64,000 nt of DNA from Chloroflexi bacterium HGW-Chloroflexi-6 (GCA_002840685.1 PHBU01000009.1:124001-188000); one strand, 5' to 3'. Numbered from the stretch's first letter, positions 50,230 to 59,572 are shown. Numbers and translations: made by a program. The notes: generated by a model not told the origin, from the letters alone.

Positions 50230-52188
50230 ATGTCCTCCGATAAGCAATCCCCCAAATCTTCTAAAAAAAACATCTCCATAGGTGGGGATGTGGTGGATAG
50301 CGTTGTCATTTCTGGGGACCATAACGTTGTTAATAAGACGGTCAACCAGACCATCATCCAAAAATTCTTCAACATTTTCAAAAGCGACTCGGAAACCCTT
50401 GAGCAGCGCAACCGCCGCATTTTGCTAGGACACATTGAAAACGCGTGGATCAAAGGCGTGTTGGACGCATCCCTGCACGGCGCGGCGTTATTAGATCTGG
50501 GAATTAAACACGACCCCGAAGCGGTGACGAAGTATCCTTGGGCGATCAAAAAGGATTCGACCGATGAAACCCTCCCCGTAGGGACATCCATGCTGGAGAT
50601 TTTTGACTCCATCGGCATGGGACGTTCCCTGCTGATCCTCGGCGCACCTGGCTCTGGCAAGACGACTATGCTGCTAGAACTCGCCCGCCAGTTAATTGCT
50701 TGCGCCAGAGAAGACGTTACCCAGCCCATCCCAATGGTATTCAACCTCGCATCGTGGACAGAGAAACTCACGCTCGCCGATTGGCTGGCGCAGGAGTTGA
50801 ACAACCTGTACAGTGTCCCCCGCAAGACCGCGCCTGATTGGGTAAAGGGCGATAAATTGCTTTTGCTCTTGGACGGCTTGGACGAAGTGCGGCAGGAAAG
50901 CCGTGCCAAGTGCGTGGAAGCGATCAACGAGTTTAGAAAACAAAATGGATTGACCTCGCTTGCAGTGTGCAGCCGCAGCCAGGATTACGCCGACCTCAAC
51001 ACAAAATTATCCCTTGAAGGCGCAATTGAAGTCCAACCGCTGACGCAAGAACAAATTCACAAATTCTTCAACCGCTTTGGGGATGAGATGGCGGGCATCA
51101 AGCAGGTTCTCAAAAAAGACAGCGCCCTGCGTGAGATGGCAGAGACACCCTTGTTTTTGAGCATTATGATTCTGGCTTATCGGGATAAGCGGGATGTGGA
51201 GATTTTGGTTTCGGGCGATGAAAGGGCAAGGCGTAAACATCTTTTTGATACTTACATAGTGCGCATGTTTGAGAGATCGCATTCAAAGAATACCATCTTC
51301 AAAAAGCAAAATGTACTACGTTGGCTCTCCTGGTTGGCCCGCCGCATGGTCGCGCATAACCAGGTACCCTACCTGCTCGAACGTATGCAGCCGAGCTGGC
51401 TCGAGAGTGTAAAACAAGAACGAGTGTATAGACTAAGAGTCGGGTTGAGTAACGGATTGATTGTTGGGCTGATTGCCGGGCTGTTTTTTGGGTTGCTTGA
51501 CGTGCTTGTTGATGAGCCGCTTGTCGCTCTGAGGGTCGGGCTGTTTCTCGGGTCGTTTTTTGGGCTGCTCGCCGGACTGAGTGGCGGGGGAGCGATGTCC
51601 GAGCTAAGTGAAATCAAAACCGCTGATCGCCTAGGCTGGTCTTGGGAAAGAGCAAGATATGGGCTGCTTTCCGCGATGCTTTTCGGGCTGTTATTTTGGC
51701 TGATCGGCGAGTTGCTTGCTGGGCCAATGATTATCTGGCTGTTTGCCGGGCTGACTATCGGGCAGACTGTCTGGCTGGTCGTTAGTATAGACATACGGGA
51801 AATCAAACAAACCTCAACTGGGGGCCAACGACTTATTTTCTCGCTCCGAAATGCCATTTTGCTTTTACTGAGTACCGGGATGCTTTACACGCTGAGTGGC
51901 ATGCTTATTAGCGGGCTGCCTTTCGGGCTTCTGCTTGGGCTAATGGCCGGGCTGAGTTTCTGGTCGCTTTATGGCGGCCTCGCCATTATCCAACATTACA
52001 CTCTCCGTTCAATCCTCGTCCGCAACAACCTTCTCCCGTGGAGACTCGTTCCCTTCCTCGACCACTGCGTTGACCTGATCTTCCTTCGCCGCATCGGTGG
52101 CGGATATATCTTCATCCATCGCCTGTTGATGGAACACTTCGCTGAAATGTACGCGGAAACCCTAACGTCAAAGGGAAACCAAAAATGA
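50230..52188 (+). CDS. NACHT NTPase with C-terminal membrane domain
   Basis: A 652-residue STAND NTPase. A Lys/Ser-rich start carries a Gly/Asp motif (ISIGGDVVDSVVISGDHNVV, residues 15-34) like the tail of the preceding Roco. The NACHT domain has Walker A GAPGSGKTT (138-146), Walker B LLLLDGLDE (~211-219) and SRSQDYADLN. Residues ~425-600 form glycine-rich membrane helices (GLIVGLIAGLFFGLL and similar). Bacterial NACHT proteins are known anti-phage sensors; a pore-like or membrane effector at the C-terminus would fit abortive infection. That role is inferred. It starts 15 bases after the Roco stop with a weak ribosome site, so translation may be coupled. Confidence 0.85.
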   Translation: MSSDKQSPKSSKKNISIGGDVVDSVVISGDHNVVNKTVNQTIIQKFFNIFKSDSETLEQRNRRILLGHIENAWIKGVLDASLHGAALLDLGIKHDPEAVTKYPWAIKKDSTDETLPVGTSMLEIFDSIGMGRSLLILGAPGSGKTTMLLELARQLIACAREDVTQPIPMVFNLASWTEKLTLADWLAQELNNLYSVPRKTAPDWVKGDKLLLLLDGLDEVRQESRAKCVEAINEFRKQNGLTSLAVCSRSQDYADLNTKLSLEGAIEVQPLTQEQIHKFFNRFGDEMAGIKQVLKKDSALREMAETPLFLSIMILAYRDKRDVEILVSGDERARRKHLFDTYIVRMFERSHSKNTIFKKQNVLRWLSWLARRMVAHNQVPYLLERMQPSWLESVKQERVYRLRVGLSNGLIVGLIAGLFFGLLDVLVDEPLVALRVGLFLGSFFGLLAGLSGGGAMSELSEIKTADRLGWSWERARYGLLSAMLFGLLFWLIGELLAGPMIIWLFAGLTIGQTVWLVVSIDIREIKQTSTGGQRLIFSLRNAILLLLSTGMLYTLSGMLISGLPFGLLLGLMAGLSFWSLYGGLAIIQHYTLRSILVRNNLLPWRLVPFLDHCVDLIFLRRIGGGYIFIHRLLMEHFAEMYAETLTSKGNQK

Positions 52189-52293
52189 TTCTTCCAAACT
52201 CTTGTCACCCCCACTCCGAATCATTTTGTATGCTTTCCATTGTCGTATTTGGGGGAGATGTTCGAAGGACAGATGGGGCAGAAGGGAGTTCTC

Positions 52294-55200
52294 ATGGCGC
52301 GTAACTGGCTATATCCTCGATACGAAGAGGAAATCGAAGCAGCACGGTATTCGAAAACAACGGTGCTTTCTCTCAGCGGCTATGGGACCGATGGTTCGGT
52401 CACCGAGTTACCAGAGTCTCTCTGGGAACTTACGCAGTTAAAAAGGTTAAGGCTTTCCTACAACGAATTGACTACACTGCCGAAATTGGGACAACTCGCC
52501 AAGTTAGAATGGCTGGATATCTCCTCCAATCCAATGACGGCATTGCCAGAATCTCTGATGGAACTTCCTCAACTGGAAACGCTGATTCTCAGTAACATCC
52601 AATTGACAGCATTGCCAAATTGGCTGGGCAATCTCACGCAATTGCAATCTTTGAATCTCTCCAGAAACCAACTGACAACACTGCCAAATTTACTGGGCAA
52701 TCTCACACAATTACAAATACTGAATCTCTCTGAAAACCAATTGGCAATACTGCCGGAGACACTTCTGCGGCTTACACAGTTGCAGTACTTGGATCTTTCC
52801 AAAAATCAACTTGCAACAATGCCCGAACAAATAAGCCAACTTAAGCGGTTAAAAATATTAGTTTTGAGCAATAATTTGTTTAAAGATATACCTACTCCAT
52901 TTGTCAGGCTTTTGCTTTCTGGAACTTTCATCATAGAACCAAATAATAACCTTTCTTTTCCAGATAGTAGTGACAGTGGATGGATTGATGAGGCATATTT
53001 TGATGATGAGTTAGCAAAGAAGTCAACTTATTTTCAAGAAAATATTTCTGCCGCGGTGAATCAACTTGGCTTTTGGGCAAGTCTCTTTATAGACAATAAT
53101 CCCCTCAACCCTGAACTTGCCGAAGCCTATAAACAAGGTACTAAAGGCGTTATGGCCTACCTGCGCGCCAGAGCCGAAGCGCAACTGATTCTCAGCGAAG
53201 CCAAACTCATCCTTATCGGCGAAGGAGAAGTCGGAAAAACCTGTCTACTGGACGCTCTCCTCGACAAGCCCTTCCAACCTCACGACTCAACTCACGGCAT
53301 AGAAATCCAATCCTTCAACGTCAATACCGAATCCCAAACATCCATTACCCTCAACGCCTGGGACTTCGGCGGACAGCGCGTGTACCGCCCCACGCACCAG
53401 TTATTCTTCAGCGCGCCCGCCGTCTATCTCGTCGTGTGGAAGCCGCGCGAAGGTTCGCAGGCGGGACAGGTCAAGGAATGGATTCAACTCGTCAAACGCC
53501 GCGAGCCGAGTGCGAAGATTCTCGTCGTCGCCACGCACGGCGGACCGCAGCAGCGTCAGCCCGATATTGACCGCCAGGAACTGTGGGATTTGTTCGGTAA
53601 GGAAACCGTTGTGGACTTTTTCTTCGTGGACAGCAAGCCTGACATGCATGGTAATCGCAAAGGCATTGATGAACTCAAACGCGCCATTGCCCAGGTCGCC
53701 GCGAGCCTGCCCGAAGTCGGTCGCTCCGTGCCGAAGAGTTTTGCCGATGTCCGCTTGGCCCTGCAAGACAAAGGCGCGCCGTATCTGCCTTTGCGTGAAG
53801 TCCTCGACATCTGCCGCGCCCACAACATGGATGATGAGATCGCGCGGCTCTTCATCACCATCTCGCACCGCCTCGGTCATCTCACGCACTACGAAAACGA
53901 CCCGACCCTGCGCGACATCGTCATCCTCCGTCCCGACTGGCTCGCCACCGCAATGAGTTACGTCCTCGACGATGAAGCGACGCGTACCGCGCACGGCTTG
54001 GTCAAATTCTCACGCCTCGCTCAATTATGGGATGACAAAAACCGCGCGGACGATTCGCGCTACCCAGATTCTCTCCACCCGATCTTTCTCCGCCTGATGG
54101 AACGCTTCGATCTTTCCTACCGTGTGGCTGATCTTACATCCCGAAGCGACTCTGACCCGATCAGTCTCATCGGTCAACTCGTCCCCGATATCCGCCCGCA
54201 AAATATTTCCGACGCGTGGAAATCCTCTCCCGCGTCTGGCGATGTCCAACAGACGCAGATCTGTCACATTGTGGACGCGACCAACGGTCAATCCGCCAGC
54301 GCGGAAGGATTGTTCTACCAGTTGATCGTCCGCCTGCATAAATATTCGCTCGGTCGCGCCGATTACAACGCCAGCGTCCACTGGCAGCGCGGGCTGGTGT
54401 TGGAAGATGAATACAAAAGCCGCGCATTTCTTGAACACGTGGGCAACGACGTCCGTATTACCGTCCGCTCGCCGTACCCCGAAGGTCTGCTTGGCATGTT
54501 GACCCGCGAAGTGAAATTCCTTGTCGAAAGTTTTTGGGAAGGCTTGCGTTGTGATGTGATGGTTCCGTGCATCAACCCATGCGGAAAGAATAATGCTGGT
54601 ACTGGATTATTTGAAGTTGAAAAACTAATGACTTTCAAAAGACAAGGAATGACGATGTTTCCTTGTATGGTGTCTGGCTGTAATCAAGCACAAGATATTG
54701 ACGCGCTTCTTCGCAATGCGCCCGCTGCCACGCAATCCATCTCGCTTATCGAGTTGCAATCTGAATTCACCGCCATCAAAGACAAACTGGATGAAAACAA
54801 CGTACTCACACGCCGCATTCTCTCGCAAGTGGATAAAACCTACACTGACTTGCTGCAAGTCCTCACTGACGAAGCCAAAGAAGGTCCGCGCCTGTTCAGT
54901 TTCTTCCCACTTGACCGCAGCAAGTTCAACCCCAAAACTTGGGTGCGCGAATCATTCCGCCTCGTTTTATGGTGCGAACATTCGCGCCTGCCGCTCCCTG
55001 TTCTCAACGATGGCGGCATGAAGAAAGGCGTTTACGAACTCGAACTGGAGCGCGAATGGTTCAAGAAAGCCAGCCCCTATTTGAAACTCCTGACAGGCAC
55101 GCTGGGCATGGTTCTCCCCGTCGCATCCTCCGCCGTCAAACTCGCGCTCGATGAAACTGCCTACAAACTGATCGAAGAACAACTCGCCTTCGGCAAATCC

Positions 55201-55428
55201 ATCATTGATGCATCCCTCGGCGAAACCGCCAAGATCGACGACTTCCTCGGCGCAACGGATTCATCCACCCTCGAACATGGTATCGCCGCCCGCGCTGACG
55301 GCGCCAGCCTGCGCCAACTCCACGCCCTGCTCAAAGCCAAAGATCCCAGCTTCGGAGGTCTTGTCCGCGTGATGAACAAACGTCAGGAGTTTTTGTGGGT
55401 GCATGAGCAGTTTGCGAAGGAGTATTAG
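52294..55428 (+). CDS. LRR-Roc-COR (Roco) GTPase, second, divergent type
   Basis: A 1044-residue protein. LRRs occupy residues ~35-205, a spacer follows, then Roc: P-loop GEGEVGKTC (309-317), G3 WDFGGQ (356-361). The G4 site reads THGG instead of NKxD, so base recognition may be relaxed. COR spans to about 700. A further domain of ~340 residues ends in helices (KLLTGTLGMVLPVASSAVKLALDE and beyond) and could be an effector or partner-binding region. The start at 52294 is chosen for its GGGAG site; the frame is open earlier without one. Its Roc-COR is not close to the other two copies. The first ~800 bases are AT-rich and the rest GC-rich. Confidence 0.85.
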   Translation: MARNWLYPRYEEEIEAARYSKTTVLSLSGYGTDGSVTELPESLWELTQLKRLRLSYNELTTLPKLGQLAKLEWLDISSNPMTALPESLMELPQLETLILSNIQLTALPNWLGNLTQLQSLNLSRNQLTTLPNLLGNLTQLQILNLSENQLAILPETLLRLTQLQYLDLSKNQLATMPEQISQLKRLKILVLSNNLFKDIPTPFVRLLLSGTFIIEPNNNLSFPDSSDSGWIDEAYFDDELAKKSTYFQENISAAVNQLGFWASLFIDNNPLNPELAEAYKQGTKGVMAYLRARAEAQLILSEAKLILIGEGEVGKTCLLDALLDKPFQPHDSTHGIEIQSFNVNTESQTSITLNAWDFGGQRVYRPTHQLFFSAPAVYLVVWKPREGSQAGQVKEWIQLVKRREPSAKILVVATHGGPQQRQPDIDRQELWDLFGKETVVDFFFVDSKPDMHGNRKGIDELKRAIAQVAASLPEVGRSVPKSFADVRLALQDKGAPYLPLREVLDICRAHNMDDEIARLFITISHRLGHLTHYENDPTLRDIVILRPDWLATAMSYVLDDEATRTAHGLVKFSRLAQLWDDKNRADDSRYPDSLHPIFLRLMERFDLSYRVADLTSRSDSDPISLIGQLVPDIRPQNISDAWKSSPASGDVQQTQICHIVDATNGQSASAEGLFYQLIVRLHKYSLGRADYNASVHWQRGLVLEDEYKSRAFLEHVGNDVRITVRSPYPEGLLGMLTREVKFLVESFWEGLRCDVMVPCINPCGKNNAGTGLFEVEKLMTFKRQGMTMFPCMVSGCNQAQDIDALLRNAPAATQSISLIELQSEFTAIKDKLDENNVLTRRILSQVDKTYTDLLQVLTDEAKEGPRLFSFFPLDRSKFNPKTWVRESFRLVLWCEHSRLPLPVLNDGGMKKGVYELELEREWFKKASPYLKLLTGTLGMVLPVASSAVKLALDETAYKLIEEQLAFGKSIIDASLGETAKIDDFLGATDSSTLEHGIAARADGASLRQLHALLKAKDPSFGGLVRVMNKRQEFLWVHEQFAKEY

Positions 55429-55434
55429 AATACG

Positions 55435-55589
55435 GATGACAGTGTCCGCCAAATCCGCTTTCCCAACTGGCAGTCCACCAAAGGCGGGAAGTGCGCAAGG
55501 CGCTGCGCAGAACGCTGGCGAAATACAAACTTCACACCAATACCGAGTTATTCGAAAAGGCGTATGGGTATGTTAGGGAGAATTATTAG
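55435..55589 (+). pseudogene. Remnant of an hsdR 3' end
   Basis: Matches the last ~165 bases of hsdR (47,740-47,893): VRQIRFP.WQST.GGK, then LRRTLAKYKLHT.TELFEKAYGYV, both ending in a tyrosine-rich tail and stop. A small deletion after GGCGGGAAG breaks the frame. It shows that a second hsdR, or a duplicated end of this one, once stood just upstream of the third Roco gene. Confidence 0.85.
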
Positions 55590-55598
55590 GCAGATTTC

Positions 55599-55630
55599 AT
55601 TGCGAGCCGCCGCACTTGCGGCGAAGCAAT
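55599..55630. repeat. REP-like palindrome
   Basis: ATTGC...GCAAT encloses CGCCGC-ACTT-GCGGCG. It belongs to the ATTGCGAGC...GAAGCAAT type of short dispersed repeat seen in several bacterial phyla. Confidence 0.6.
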
Positions 55631-55795
55631 CCCTAACTAACAAAAGTTCTACCTCAGTTCGTGGAAGTCAACTAAAGTGGACTAGCCGCGTTGGCGAAAA
55701 ATCAGCTAGATAAGATGATGAAGTTTTAAGATTAGTCATATAATTGCCTGTTTCAAATCAGTGTACCCAAAAGATCATTAAAAGCCGGAGAGAAT

Positions 55796-58234
55796 ATGTC
55801 AGAAGTAAAAATTATCAAGAATATTCAAGAAAAAATTTGGGGGCGCAAAGAGCTATTCTTTTGCATTGAAACAGAAGCATTTCTCCTGCGGTTGATCGAA
55901 AATGCTAGCCGAATTCAGCATTTAGAAATTAATCCAAACCTGTGGGAAGTCAAATTAAACAATTATTCGATTAAAGAAATAGGAATTCCTGGTAGCTTGG
56001 ATGACGATTCGATTGATAAAATCTTCAGTCCAAGGCAATATTGGTTTAATCCAAAAAGTATATTTATTAGGATGCCACCTTTAACAATCTTGCCGTCCGA
56101 AATTGGATCTCTTTCGCAATTACAAACCCTGCGATTACGCAATAACAAATTTCAAACACTTCCGCAAGAACTACTAAATCTCAGCCACCTTAAAGAATTA
56201 GATTTAGATAATAATCCCCTGCATATTCCTCCAGAAATACTTAGCAGAAAATTTGAACCTCAGAATATACTCAATTATTATTTTACAATTACTAAAGGCA
56301 AAAAGAAATCTTTGAGCGAAATTAAGATACTTTTCGTTGGACAAGGTTCTGTTGGTAAAACTTCCATCATTTATCAAATTCTTAACGGACAGTTTAACCA
56401 AAATCAAATAAAGACTGACGGTATATCGATAAGTCAATGGCATGTTAACGGATACGAGAAACCAGAAAGTGAATACCAATCCGAAACCATAAATTCGAGA
56501 TCTGAAATTAGGTTGAACATCTGGGATTTCGGGGGCCAAGAAATTATGCACGCCACTCACCAGTTCTTCCTCACCAAACGCAGCCTGTACCTTTTGGTTC
56601 TTGATTCTCGCCTCACCCAGGAAGAAAATCGCGTCGAATACTGGCTCAAGATCATCCAATCCTTCAGTGAAGAATCTCCTGTCCTAATCGTGGGCAACAA
56701 AACCGACCAGCACCCGCTCGACATCGACCGCACGGGTTTGCAAAAGAAATACCCCAACATCGTCGGTATATTCGAAACCTCCGCCGCCACAGGCGCAGGG
56801 ATTGAAGAACTCAAAGCCACCATTGCCGTGCAGGTCAACAATCTGCCGCATGTCCGTGATTTGCTGCCCGAAACCTGGTTCACCGTTAAAACCAAATTGG
56901 AAGGGCTGGGGCGTGAGTCCAATTTCATCACCCATGACAAATACATCGAACTGTGCGCCGAAAACGAAGTCAGCGACGAAACCAGCCAGCGCACGCTGAT
57001 TGGCTTCCTGCACGACCTAGGCGTTGTCCTGCACTTCCAAGATGATCCACGTCTGGAAGCCCTAGGGATTCTCAATCCGCAGTGGGTCACGAATGGGGTT
57101 TACAAAATACTCAACTCACACACCCTCTTCCAAAACAAAGGCGTGCTGACCGTCGCCATGCTCGACGAGATCCTCAACCTGCCAGAATATCCGCGTGGCA
57201 AACGGCTCTTTATCGTCGACATGATGAAAAAATTCGAGCTGTGCTACGATATTGAACCCGACAAAACCTTCCTCGTCCCTGATCTGCTCCCCAAAGACCA
57301 ACCTGACCTGAAATTCAACGGCATCCCTGCCTTTGAGTATGCCTACCCCGTCCTGCCCTCCAGCATCATCACCCGCTTCATCGTCCGCATGAACCAGCAC
57401 ATTGACGATGGCTTCGTCTGGCGCACCGGTGTGGTGCTCAAGATTGGCCAAAACGCTGCCCTGGTCAAGGCCGATATTGAAGACAAGAAAATCACCATCG
57501 CCATTGATGGTCTCGAACACACCCGCCGTGATGCTCTGTCTGCAATACGGTATCAGTTGGATGAGATTCATGCGTCCATCAAGGGGCTGAATCCGGAAAA
57601 ACGGGTTCCAATCCGAGAAGCGCCCAATGCTGAACCGCTGGAGTATGAATATTTATTGATGCTGGAGCGCGCGGGTGATGAAACCTGTCGCGTCAAAGAC
57701 GGCAGCCGCCTGGTCACGGTTAATGTGCATCAACTTTTGAGCGGTATCGAGAGCGAGTCCCAGCGTAGAAACGTCCCCGACGGCGGCGTCATCATTCATG
57801 GTGATGTATATACTGGCGGCGGCGATTTTTCTGGCCGCGACAAGAGTATCTCTACCGGTGATCGTGGTGTCGTTGTCAGTGGCAAAGTCGGCGGCCACCT
57901 GATTGCAGGCGACGAGAACCAGGTTATCCAGGATAGTTACAACAAAATCACTTCCGCCGAGATTGATCCTGAACTCAAACAAACTCTGACGGAATTAGCC
58001 GGTGCAGTTTCCGCTATCATCCAAGCGTTCCCCGAAGAACAGAATTCCAAAGTCACTAAAAACTTCAATCGGCTGGTTGAAGAAGTCACCCAGCCTGAAC
58101 CAGATGAGAAGTGGTACTCCGTCAGCATCGAAGGGCTCATAAAAGCAGCCGAAAACCTAGACAAACTCGGCGCGCCGGTCATTTCGCTGTCGAAGAAGGT
58201 TTTGTCCCTGCTGACGGGCGGGGTAATCGAATAA
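55796..58234 (+). CDS. LRR-Roc-COR (Roco) GTPase, third copy
   Basis: An 812-residue Roco. The N-terminal 150 residues differ from the first copy and hold only two or three LRRs (LSQLQTLRLRNNKFQTLP). Roc follows: P-loop VGQGSVGKTS (181-190), G3 WDFGGQ (243-248), NKTD at G4, ETSA at G5. From WDFGGQ through LLPKD the sequence is nearly the same as in the first copy; after that it drifts. Past COR there is a Gly/Asp-rich stretch (IHGDVYTGGGDFSGRD, then VGGHLIAGDENQV) and a helical C-terminus of ~75 residues. GGAGAGAAT marks the start. It lies behind an hsdR remnant just as the first copy lies behind hsdR. Confidence 0.88.
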   Translation: MSEVKIIKNIQEKIWGRKELFFCIETEAFLLRLIENASRIQHLEINPNLWEVKLNNYSIKEIGIPGSLDDDSIDKIFSPRQYWFNPKSIFIRMPPLTILPSEIGSLSQLQTLRLRNNKFQTLPQELLNLSHLKELDLDNNPLHIPPEILSRKFEPQNILNYYFTITKGKKKSLSEIKILFVGQGSVGKTSIIYQILNGQFNQNQIKTDGISISQWHVNGYEKPESEYQSETINSRSEIRLNIWDFGGQEIMHATHQFFLTKRSLYLLVLDSRLTQEENRVEYWLKIIQSFSEESPVLIVGNKTDQHPLDIDRTGLQKKYPNIVGIFETSAATGAGIEELKATIAVQVNNLPHVRDLLPETWFTVKTKLEGLGRESNFITHDKYIELCAENEVSDETSQRTLIGFLHDLGVVLHFQDDPRLEALGILNPQWVTNGVYKILNSHTLFQNKGVLTVAMLDEILNLPEYPRGKRLFIVDMMKKFELCYDIEPDKTFLVPDLLPKDQPDLKFNGIPAFEYAYPVLPSSIITRFIVRMNQHIDDGFVWRTGVVLKIGQNAALVKADIEDKKITIAIDGLEHTRRDALSAIRYQLDEIHASIKGLNPEKRVPIREAPNAEPLEYEYLLMLERAGDETCRVKDGSRLVTVNVHQLLSGIESESQRRNVPDGGVIIHGDVYTGGGDFSGRDKSISTGDRGVVVSGKVGGHLIAGDENQVIQDSYNKITSAEIDPELKQTLTELAGAVSAIIQAFPEEQNSKVTKNFNRLVEEVTQPEPDEKWYSVSIEGLIKAAENLDKLGAPVISLSKKVLSLLTGGVIE

Positions 58235-58300
58235 ATTGAATTAAGACTGGTTGTACTCGCTACCTGAATAAGCCATAATTTTGCTTTTCAAGGAGGATTT

Positions 58301-59572
58301 ATGCGTTTCTTGCACTTTTCGGATGTTCACCTTGGCTTTCAACAATACAGCCTAGGCGAACGATTTAACGATTTTTTCCATGCTTTTGAACGCGCGATTC
58401 AATATGGAATCGATAATAAGATCGATGCCATATTGATTGCTGGCGATCTTTTCCATAAATCAGCGATTGAACCAATGGTTTACATCCAAGCTGCTGATAT
58501 GCTGAAGTTGGCTCGTGACGCTGGTATCCCTGTTATTGCGATTTCAGGAAATCATGATCAGGCCAGTCGCCGGGATGTAATTTCCTGGTTAGATGTCTTG
58601 GCCCATGAAGGTTATCTGTATTTTTTGGAGCCTGTATTGCAGGATGAAGCTTGCCAGTTGCCTACCTGGGATCAAAAAGAGAACACCGGCGCCTTTCTTG
58701 ATATCGCCAACGTTCGAATTATCGGATTGCCATATCTTGGTGGGACAACTGCGCTCTGGCTTCCGGCGGTTTCTGATGCTATTGCCAATCTACCCAAGAA
58801 CAAAACCAATTTCACCATTTTATTGACGCATGCCGGTATTGAAGGGGAGCTTGGCAAGTTGGATGCAGCCCTATCTTATGCCGAACTTGAGCCTTTACGT
58901 AAATCCGTCAACTATCTCGGTCTAGGTCACTTGCATAAACATTTTGAGCAAGATAACTGGCTCTACAACCCCGGTTCATTGGAAGTCTACGATGTCGGCG
59001 AATTAAAATGGTCCAAAGGTTGGTACGATGTCGAAGTTGATTCAGGTGGCAAGAAAAAAGTCCGCTATGTTCCTTCCAATCATCGCACCTTCCTGGTTCA
59101 GAACTTTCAAGTTAGTGCCTATGACAAACCAGCAGATCTGTTGCGTGCCTACCGCAACGATGTCCGCCAGTGGGCGGCTGAATGGAAAAAGTCACCCGAT
59201 AAACCCGTTGTTGTCCTGTATCTGGAAGGTGAACTGGCTTTCGACCGGCATGAACTGGATACTCAAGAAATCGAAAAAATCGCCCGCGAAAGTGCCGATT
59301 TACTCCATGTGGTAATCAACACCAGCAAACTGCGCTCACCAGGGCTTGAATTTGCGGTGGATGAATCCATTCCGCTTGAAGAGCTTGAGAAAACAGTCTT
59401 ACGAGAAATTGCCCAAGGTGACAGCCGTTTTGCTGCTCACCCAGATGAATGGGCCAGTGTAATCTTAAATACCAAACAGATGGCAATCGCCAATCGGTCA
59501 GTGGATGAAATCCTTTCTACCCTACAGATGCAAATCGAGAAAATCGAAGGGATGGCTCAAGATGTTGATTAA
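58301..59572 (+). CDS. sbcD: Mre11/SbcD-type DNA nuclease
   Basis: A 423-residue calcineurin-like phosphoesterase with the Mre11 motif set: SDVHLG (Asp8, His10), AGDLFH (Asp49), SGNHD (Asn84, His85), a His in LLTHAGIEGE and GLGHLHKH. A capping domain and C-terminal helices for Rad50 binding follow. With Rad50 it opens and trims DNA ends. A strong AAGGAGG site precedes the ATG. The next gene overlaps its stop by 11 bases. This begins a repair operon downstream of the Roco genes. Confidence 0.93.
   Translation: MRFLHFSDVHLGFQQYSLGERFNDFFHAFERAIQYGIDNKIDAILIAGDLFHKSAIEPMVYIQAADMLKLARDAGIPVIAISGNHDQASRRDVISWLDVLAHEGYLYFLEPVLQDEACQLPTWDQKENTGAFLDIANVRIIGLPYLGGTTALWLPAVSDAIANLPKNKTNFTILLTHAGIEGELGKLDAALSYAELEPLRKSVNYLGLGHLHKHFEQDNWLYNPGSLEVYDVGELKWSKGWYDVEVDSGGKKKVRYVPSNHRTFLVQNFQVSAYDKPADLLRAYRNDVRQWAAEWKKSPDKPVVVLYLEGELAFDRHELDTQEIEKIARESADLLHVVINTSKLRSPGLEFAVDESIPLEELEKTVLREIAQGDSRFAAHPDEWASVILNTKQMAIANRSVDEILSTLQMQIEKIEGMAQDVD

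Larger units (their letters stand above)
55429..55795. other. Junction with hsdR remnant, REP-like repeat and presumed promoter
   Basis: About 370 bases without an intact gene. It holds a broken copy of the hsdR 3' end (55435-55589), a REP-like palindrome (55599-55630), and AT-rich DNA that presumably carries the promoter of the third Roco gene. Confidence 0.6.

Noticed and set aside
52560..52810. Regularly spaced similar DNA units, CRISPR-like at first sight
   Set aside because: They are ~69-base (23-codon) units encoding leucine-rich repeats, without constant repeats and unique spacers.
31519..58300. Island as a prophage or integrative element
   Set aside because: No integrase, transposase, phage structural gene, tRNA target or clear direct-repeat ends were seen.
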